10,713 nt of DNA, taken from assembly GCA_044432865.1 (NCBI GenBank), contig JAWXUF010000039.1, positions 1 to 10,713 on the forward strand. Reading direction: 5' to 3'. This DNA comes from JAWXUE01 sp044432865 (GTDB taxonomy: Bacteria > Bacillota_I > Bacilli_A > Acholeplasmatales > Anaeroplasmataceae). Within the stretch, counting starts at the first letter, position 1; each line of letters begins with the position of its first letter. The notes under the pieces are model-generated. The model made no database searches and was not told the DNA's origin. It saw only the letters and a program-made list of their open reading frames with translations. A program made the position numbers and the translations under genes. This document shows, in pieces, positions 8,216-10,713 of the stretch.

Positions 8216-8223
8216 GAGGTGAT
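8216..8223 (+). promoter_or_regulatory. Shine-Dalgarno that decides the cwlJ start
   Basis: GAGGTGAT pairs with the 16S rRNA 3' end. It contains the only conventional in-frame start codon (GTG, 8219-8221), so that GTG cannot use it. The in-frame ATA at 8228-8230 lies four bases after the motif, the spacing usual for this register. Confidence 0.75.
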
Positions 8224-8227
8224 TATA

Positions 8228-8647
8228 ATAGCTGTTGTTAAATATAGTGAAGCAGAAGTAAAGTTATTAGCAAGACTAATGCGTGCTGAAGCTGAGGGCG
8301 ATGGAACTCAAGGAATGTTACTAGTAGGTAACGTTGGGATTAATAGAGTACGTGCTAATTGTTTAGATTTTAAAGATATAAGATCAATTGAACAAATGGT
8401 ATTCCAAAGTCCTGGTGGATTTGAAGCCACTCAAAAAGGATACTTTTATCAAGCTGCTAGGGAAATAGATATTAAACTAGCAAGAAGAGTAATTAACGGC
8501 GAACGATTCACTCCAGGAACTAAATCTTTATGGTTTTATAATCCATTCGGAGCAGATTGTAGAGCACAGTGGTGGGGACAATGGAATACAGGTAAATATA
8601 AAAGTCATTGTTTTTATTCACCACTAGATAGTGAAAAATGTTATTAG
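8228..8647 (+). CDS. cwlJ: Spore cortex-lytic enzyme CwlJ (apparent ATA start)
   Basis: This germination hydrolase sits in the spore coat and degrades muramic-lactam cortex peptidoglycan, notably in response to Ca-dipicolinate. Read from ATA at 8228 it is 139 residues, close to Bacillus CwlJ (about 142), and begins M-A-V-V-K like it. SleB/CwlJ-family (Hydrolase_2) features include LARLMRAEAEGDG with Glu21, the proposed catalytic residue, then GMLLVGNVGINRVRANC, GYFYQAAR and KSHCFY near the end. There is no signal peptide, as expected for CwlJ as opposed to SleB. The conventional alternative start is GTG at 8219 (142 residues), but that codon lies inside the Shine-Dalgarno and has none upstream. 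The gene is followed directly by gerQ, and its TAG stop overlaps the gerQ Shine-Dalgarno. This pair is the known cwlJ-gerQ operon and indicates a spore former. Confidence 0.93.
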   Translation: MAVVKYSEAEVKLLARLMRAEAEGDGTQGMLLVGNVGINRVRANCLDFKDIRSIEQMVFQSPGGFEATQKGYFYQAAREIDIKLARRVINGERFTPGTKSLWFYNPFGADCRAQWWGQWNTGKYKSHCFYSPLDSEKCY

Positions 8648-8663
8648 AGGAGAAATGTAATTT

Positions 8664-8993
8664 ATGAATTATTATCAATACCCACCAGTAGGTTATCCTT
8701 ATTATAATCCTACTAATCAAGATACAACACCAGAAACATCTTATATAGAAAATATTCTAAGATTAAATTTAGGAAAGAATATTTCAGTATATATGAATTT
8801 TGAAAATTCAACTTATGGTTCTAAAATTTTCAAAGGTAAATTAGAAGCAGCAGGTAAAGACCATATTATCATTAGTGATCCTAATACTAATATGCGTTAT
8901 GTATTATTATCAATTTATTTAGATTATGTAACTTTCGATGAAGAAATCAGTTATTATTATCCGTACCAACAAAACCAATATCAACAAAAATAA
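8664..8993 (+). CDS. gerQ: Spore coat protein GerQ (short form)
   Basis: This spore coat protein is required in Bacillus for CwlJ to localise to the coat and work. The 109 residues comprise a short Tyr/Pro/Asn-rich head (1-25), the conserved GerQ core (about 26-100: SYIENILRLNLGK, VYMNFENSTYGSKIFKG, EAAGKDHIIISDP, YLDYVTFDEEI, YYYPY) and a Gln-rich tail. B. subtilis GerQ is longer, and its N-terminal lysines are known transglutaminase crosslinking sites; here the first lysine is residue 38, so that crosslinking route may not apply. ATG start with GAGGAG (8647-8652) 11 bases upstream. An in-frame ATG at 8655 is followed at once by TAA and cannot be the start. It is translationally linked to cwlJ (16-base gap) and followed by its own terminator. 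Confidence 0.95.
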   Translation: MNYYQYPPVGYPYYNPTNQDTTPETSYIENILRLNLGKNISVYMNFENSTYGSKIFKGKLEAAGKDHIIISDPNTNMRYVLLSIYLDYVTFDEEISYYYPYQQNQYQQK

Positions 8994-8996
8994 TTT

Positions 8997-9026
8997 AAGC
9001 TACAATTTGTAGCTTTTTCTTTTTTA
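8997..9026 (+). terminator. Intrinsic terminator of cwlJ-gerQ
   Basis: Stem AAGCTAC (8997-9003) pairs with GTAGCTT (9009-9015) around a five-base loop AATTT, followed by a T-rich run to about 9025. It begins three bases after the gerQ stop. The loop and 3' arm contain the -35 element of the next gene. Confidence 0.85.
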
Positions 9027-9035
9027 TGATATAAT
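9007..9035 (+). promoter_or_regulatory. Extended -10 promoter of the HIT-family gene
   Basis: TTGTAG (9007-9012) and TATAAT (9030-9035) are exactly 17 bases apart, with TG at 9027-9028 forming an extended -10. The predicted start is near 9042, just ahead of the Shine-Dalgarno AGGAGA (9045-9050), so the leader is very short (about 17 bases). The -35 lies within the gerQ terminator hairpin. Confidence 0.75.
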
Positions 9036-9058
9036 TTTGTAAAAAGGAGATGGATTAA

Positions 9059-9454
9059 ATGTGTATATTTTGTAAAATTATAAATAAAGAAATTCCAAGC
9101 AATATTATATATGAGGATGAACATACAATTGCGTTTTTAGATATAGAAGCAAATTCTTATGGACACACTTTAGTTATTCCTAAAAAACATATTGTTAATA
9201 CATTAGATTGTGATGCAACAACATTTTCTCATGTAATGAATTCACTACATAAGATTGTACATCATTATAAAGATGTACTTAACATTGAAAGTGTTAATAT
9301 CATTAATAACAGTGGTGAGTTTGCACATCAAACAGTTTACCATCTACATTATCATATTATTCCAAGATATAACGAAGAAGAAACAAGACGATTAGATGAG
9401 ATTAAATTAAACTTTCAAGATGTATTATCTAAATTAAAACTTAATAATAAATAA
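9059..9454 (+). CDS. hit: HIT-family nucleotide hydrolase/transferase
   Basis: A 131-residue histidine-triad protein of the HinT branch. Members are cytosolic purine-nucleoside phosphoramidases or related nucleotide-binding hydrolases, usually dimers; the physiological substrate is often unknown. The triad HLHYHII is at 95-101, with His97 as the expected nucleophile. Cys2 and Cys5 with His44 and His95 would form the zinc site known in Bacillus-type HIT proteins. NNSGEFAHQTV (83-93) is the phosphate-binding approach, where many members have GQ; here it is HQ (His90-Gln91). ATG start, with AGGAGA eight bases upstream. It stands as a single-gene unit with its own promoter and a shared terminator. 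Confidence 0.95.
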   Translation: MCIFCKIINKEIPSNIIYEDEHTIAFLDIEANSYGHTLVIPKKHIVNTLDCDATTFSHVMNSLHKIVHHYKDVLNIESVNIINNSGEFAHQTVYHLHYHIIPRYNEEETRRLDEIKLNFQDVLSKLKLNNK

Positions 9455-9489
9455 AAATAGTGATTTAGGATAAACCTAAATCACTATTT
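9455..9489. terminator. Bidirectional intrinsic terminator between hit and the Rpn-like gene
   Basis: A perfect 15-pair stem, 9455-9469 with 9475-9489, surrounds a five-base loop. T-rich sequence follows on the plus strand, and the A-rich sequence before it supplies a U-tract on the minus strand. It lies directly between the stop codons of two convergent genes. Confidence 0.92.
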
Positions 9490-9492
9490 ATT

Positions 9493-10395
9493 TTAATAAA
9501 TTTCGTTTAATGCTTTATTTATCGATTCTTTAGATAACTCTACATTATCTTTAACAAACTCACATGTCTCATCTCTTGTATAGCCCTTATTTTTTAATTT
9601 TAAAATCATGTTACATAACAAATCATGATTAGCTTGTTCAATCCCTTGTTCAATTCCTTGTTGAATCCCTTCTTCAATTCCTTTTTCAATTCCTTGTTGA
9701 ATCCCTTCTTCCTTAGCTTCCATTCTTATTGCTCTTTCTCTCCAATACTCTTGTGATAACAATACATTTAAGTCCATTAATGTTTCCTCCTGTGTTTTTA
9801 TTTTATTTACAATATCATTTAATTCTAAAATGAATGGATGATCAGATAATGTATTATCATACATGAATCTACAACAATCTCCATATAAATTATTAGGTAA
9901 TTTTTTTGATGAAATATTGTGGAATATTACTTTTATCCTACTATTGTATTTATACTCTAATTTACTTTCAACAAATTGCTTAACTATTTCTTTGTATTTA
10001 TCATCTCCAAACAAATCATATGTACATAAGACATGTAAATGTAAATAAGGATATTTATTGAAAGGTTCACCAGAATTTAGTAGATTTGCATATACAATTG
10101 ATAATATTGAATCTACTCTTTCTGGTGGAAAATCATATTTACTTTGTTGCATTTCTACAATAGAACAAAAGTTAAGTGTTTCGAATTTAAGATCTAAAAC
10201 TATTTTCTTATTTAAATTTACTCTCTGATCATCTTGTGTAATTGAAGTATAATCATTTGGTAATTCTACACCCTCTAATACTTCAATAAATTTTTTTACT
10301 AATTCTTTGTTCCCTCTAAAAACCATATTAAATAATTTATCATTTTTCATTGATAAGTCTTTAATTCTTTTCATTTCCTCTTCAGTATACTTCAT
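9493..10395 (-). CDS. Rpn family recombination-promoting nuclease / PDDEXK_2 putative transposase
   Basis: A 300-residue protein of the PD-(D/E)XK nuclease 'transposase' family (PF12784/Rpn-like). The head NDKLFNMVFRGNKELVKKF (18-36) is typical. The nuclease core is at about 64-110, with Asp68 (IVLDLKFE) and the family's E-x-Q form of the catalytic motif at Glu81-Gln83 (VEMQ), then PPERV and a helical YANLL segment. Residues 231-254 are six GI-(E/Q)-x tetrapeptides, and the C-terminus (257-300) is a small helical domain. Known: E. coli Rpn proteins are Mg-dependent DNA endonucleases that raise RecA-independent recombination, and relatives have been tied to phage defence. Inferred: DNA nuclease of accessory DNA. 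ATG start with AAGGAG (10401-10406) five bases upstream, and a good promoter at 10454-10482. Single-gene unit. It looks complete. Confidence 0.9.
   Translation of the reverse strand: MKYTEEEMKRIKDLSMKNDKLFNMVFRGNKELVKKFIEVLEGVELPNDYTSITQDDQRVNLNKKIVLDLKFETLNFCSIVEMQQSKYDFPPERVDSILSIVYANLLNSGEPFNKYPYLHLHVLCTYDLFGDDKYKEIVKQFVESKLEYKYNSRIKVIFHNISSKKLPNNLYGDCCRFMYDNTLSDHPFILELNDIVNKIKTQEETLMDLNVLLSQEYWRERAIRMEAKEEGIQQGIEKGIEEGIQQGIEQGIEQANHDLLCNMILKLKNKGYTRDETCEFVKDNVELSKESINKALNEIY
9634..9705 (-). repeat. Six 12-bp tandem repeats encoding GI(E/Q)x
   Basis: Within the Rpn-like gene, residues 231-254 repeat the tetrapeptide Gly-Ile-(Glu/Gln)-x six times. The DNA units have the pattern TTCAATYCCTTG or TTGAATCCCTTC on the plus strand. 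Slippage would change length in 12-base steps without frameshift. Confidence 0.88.
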
Positions 10396-10572
10396 ATATT
10401 CTCCTTCTCTAAGATATAGTAATATTTTACTAATAATATAGAAGTATATTTTTATTATACATAATAGAAATAATTAATTCAATAATATTATAGTAAAAGT
10501 AGTTACATTATATTATTACTAGAATTAGGTAGAATTACTAAAAAAAATATTTTTTATATAAAAATGAAGAAA
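10396..10572. other. AT-rich intergenic region upstream of the Rpn-like gene
   Basis: No gene is visible. It holds the minus-strand promoter of the Rpn-like gene and an 8-base direct repeat TAGAATTA at 10520-10527 and 10530-10537. The remainder is low-complexity A/T sequence, including an A-run followed by a T-run around 10540-10556 that is not followed by a convincing terminator. Confidence 0.6.
10454..10482 (-). promoter_or_regulatory. Sigma-A-like promoter of the Rpn-like gene
   Basis: On the minus strand TTGAAT (10482-10477) and a perfect TATAAT (10459-10454) are separated by 17 bases. The predicted start near 10447 gives a leader of about 50 bases with a strong Shine-Dalgarno. Confidence 0.68.
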
Positions 10573-10594
10573 TGAAACACTACCCCAGTAATTG

Positions 10595-10613
10595 TCACTT
10601 ACCCCGTAAGTGA
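10595..10613. repeat. Inverted repeat (hairpin) upstream of the transposase-like gene
   Basis: TCACTTAC (10595-10602) and GTAAGTGA (10606-10613) form a perfect eight-pair stem with a CCC loop. It is one of the most GC-containing spots in the region and lies 21 bases before the TTG start. It has no T-tract, so it is not a terminator. It could be an operator, a translational brake on the transposase, or part of the element's end. A related ACTACCCCAGT lies just upstream at 10580-10590. Confidence 0.6.
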
Positions 10614-10622
10614 GAATTTAAA

Positions 10623-10630
10623 GGGGGTGA
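10623..10630 (+). promoter_or_regulatory. Shine-Dalgarno that decides a TTG start
   Basis: GGGGGTGA is a one-base variant of the consensus GGAGGTGA and lies four bases before TTG at 10635. This spacing supports TTG over the later in-frame ATGs (10671 and 10680). Confidence 0.65.
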
Positions 10631-10634
10631 AAAT

Positions 10635-10713
10635 TTGAGATTTAAATTAACAAAAAAAGTAAAATTACAAATGATTGATATGCATAAAAAAGGATATTCA
10701 AGATCTTATATTG
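10635..10713 (+). CDS. Partial IS3-type OrfA / helix-turn-helix protein, cut by window end
   Basis: Twenty-six codons are visible from a TTG start: a basic head (M-R-F-K-L-T-K-K-V-K-L-Q), then M-I-D-M-H-K-K-G-Y-S-R-S-Y-I. This matches the opening of IS3/IS150-type OrfA proteins, where a K/R-rich start with a (K/E)xKLxxxxLxxxGxS pattern leads into a helix-turn-helix that binds the element ends. The frame stays open to the last base of the window. Known: OrfA regulates and, after programmed frameshifting with OrfB, forms the transposase. Inferred: first gene of an insertion sequence. A free-standing HTH domain protein cannot be excluded with so few residues. Confidence 0.6.
   Translation, partial: MRFKLTKKVKLQMIDMHKKGYSRSYI

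Larger units (their letters stand above)
8034..8227. other. Divergent intergenic regulatory region between DUF523 operon and cwlJ
   Basis: This stretch of about 190 bases is extremely AT-rich and separates divergent transcription units. It holds the minus-strand promoter (8130-8158), a perfect palindrome CTTAATTAAG at 8074-8083 within the predicted leader of the minus-strand operon, and the cwlJ Shine-Dalgarno at its right edge. CATAATAT at 8183-8190 resembles the -10 of sporulation sigma factors, as expected for cwlJ, but I see no matching -35 at the proper distance, so I do not call it as a promoter. Confidence 0.6.
10573..10713 (+). mobile_element. Probable left end of an IS3-like insertion sequence (partial)
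   Basis: Base composition changes sharply from nearly pure A/T to a segment with ACTACCCC, a hairpin and GGGGGTGA, ending in the start of an OrfA-like gene. IS3-family elements usually carry orfA about 50-60 bases inside the left end, which would place the boundary near 10573-10590. The right end is outside the window, so the terminal inverted repeat and target duplication cannot be checked. Confidence 0.45.

Noticed and set aside
8520..8720. 66-codon minus-strand open frame across the cwlJ-gerQ junction
   Set aside because: Covers the ends of two well-identified genes and has no independent signals.
9634..9705. Possible CRISPR-like short repeats
   Set aside because: Units are contiguous 12-mers in frame with a protein repeat; there are no spacers.
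9863..10048. 61-codon plus-strand open frame opposite the Rpn-like gene
   Set aside because: Antisense shadow with low-complexity translation.
10540..10560. A-run/T-run as a terminator upstream of the IS-like segment
   Set aside because: Any stem would be A-T only and not preceded by a gene on the plus strand.
9455..10713. A new defence system built from the Rpn-like gene and its neighbours
   Set aside because: The Rpn-like gene is a single-gene unit with its own promoter and terminator, and no partner gene of a defence type is visible before the window ends.

Overview
The window is very AT-rich, densely coded DNA. It uses the standard code (every Trp is TGG), has strong AGGAGG-type ribosome binding sites and sigma-A-like promoters, and carries a cwlJ-gerQ spore germination pair. 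Together these point to an endospore-forming, low-GC Bacillota of the Bacilli/Erysipelotrichia kind, possibly a gut commensal because the surface proteins are of the NPCBM and BspA-LRR types. This placement is inference; there is no rRNA here to confirm it.

Layout: (1) 66-2912 (+) encodes a large secreted, membrane-anchored protein with a carbohydrate-binding-like NPCBM domain, a transglutaminase-like Cys-His-Asp core, a second beta-sandwich, one transmembrane helix and a 13-residue-repeat Lys/Thr/Ala/Pro tail resembling histone H1. (2) 2956-8033 (-) is a five-gene operon, read right to left: DUF523 (TudS/YbbK-like), cardiolipin synthase, UppP, FolD, and at its 3' end a BspA-type LRR lipoprotein. 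The first three junctions are tightly coupled, with a TAG stop lying inside the next gene's Shine-Dalgarno. (3) 8228-8993 (+) is cwlJ-gerQ, diverging from that operon; cwlJ appears to start at an ATA codon. (4) 9059-9454 (+) is a HIT-family protein whose promoter overlaps the gerQ terminator. (5) 9493-10395 (-) is an Rpn/PDDEXK_2-family nuclease gene with a GI-rich tetrapeptide repeat. (6) From about 10573 to the window end lies what looks like the left end of an insertion sequence, with the first 26 codons of an OrfA-like helix-turn-helix protein.

Two convergent gene pairs (surface protein/LRR lipoprotein and hit/rpn) each share a long bidirectional hairpin terminator. The central genes serve envelope lipid and carrier-lipid metabolism, one-carbon metabolism and spore germination. 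The flanks are accessory: surface repeat proteins on the left, mobile-DNA-related genes on the right.

I see no CRISPR array, tRNA, rRNA, riboswitch or evident new multi-gene defence system. The most unusual points are the ATA start of cwlJ, the H1-like tail on a surface protein, and the systematic stop-codon/Shine-Dalgarno overlaps.
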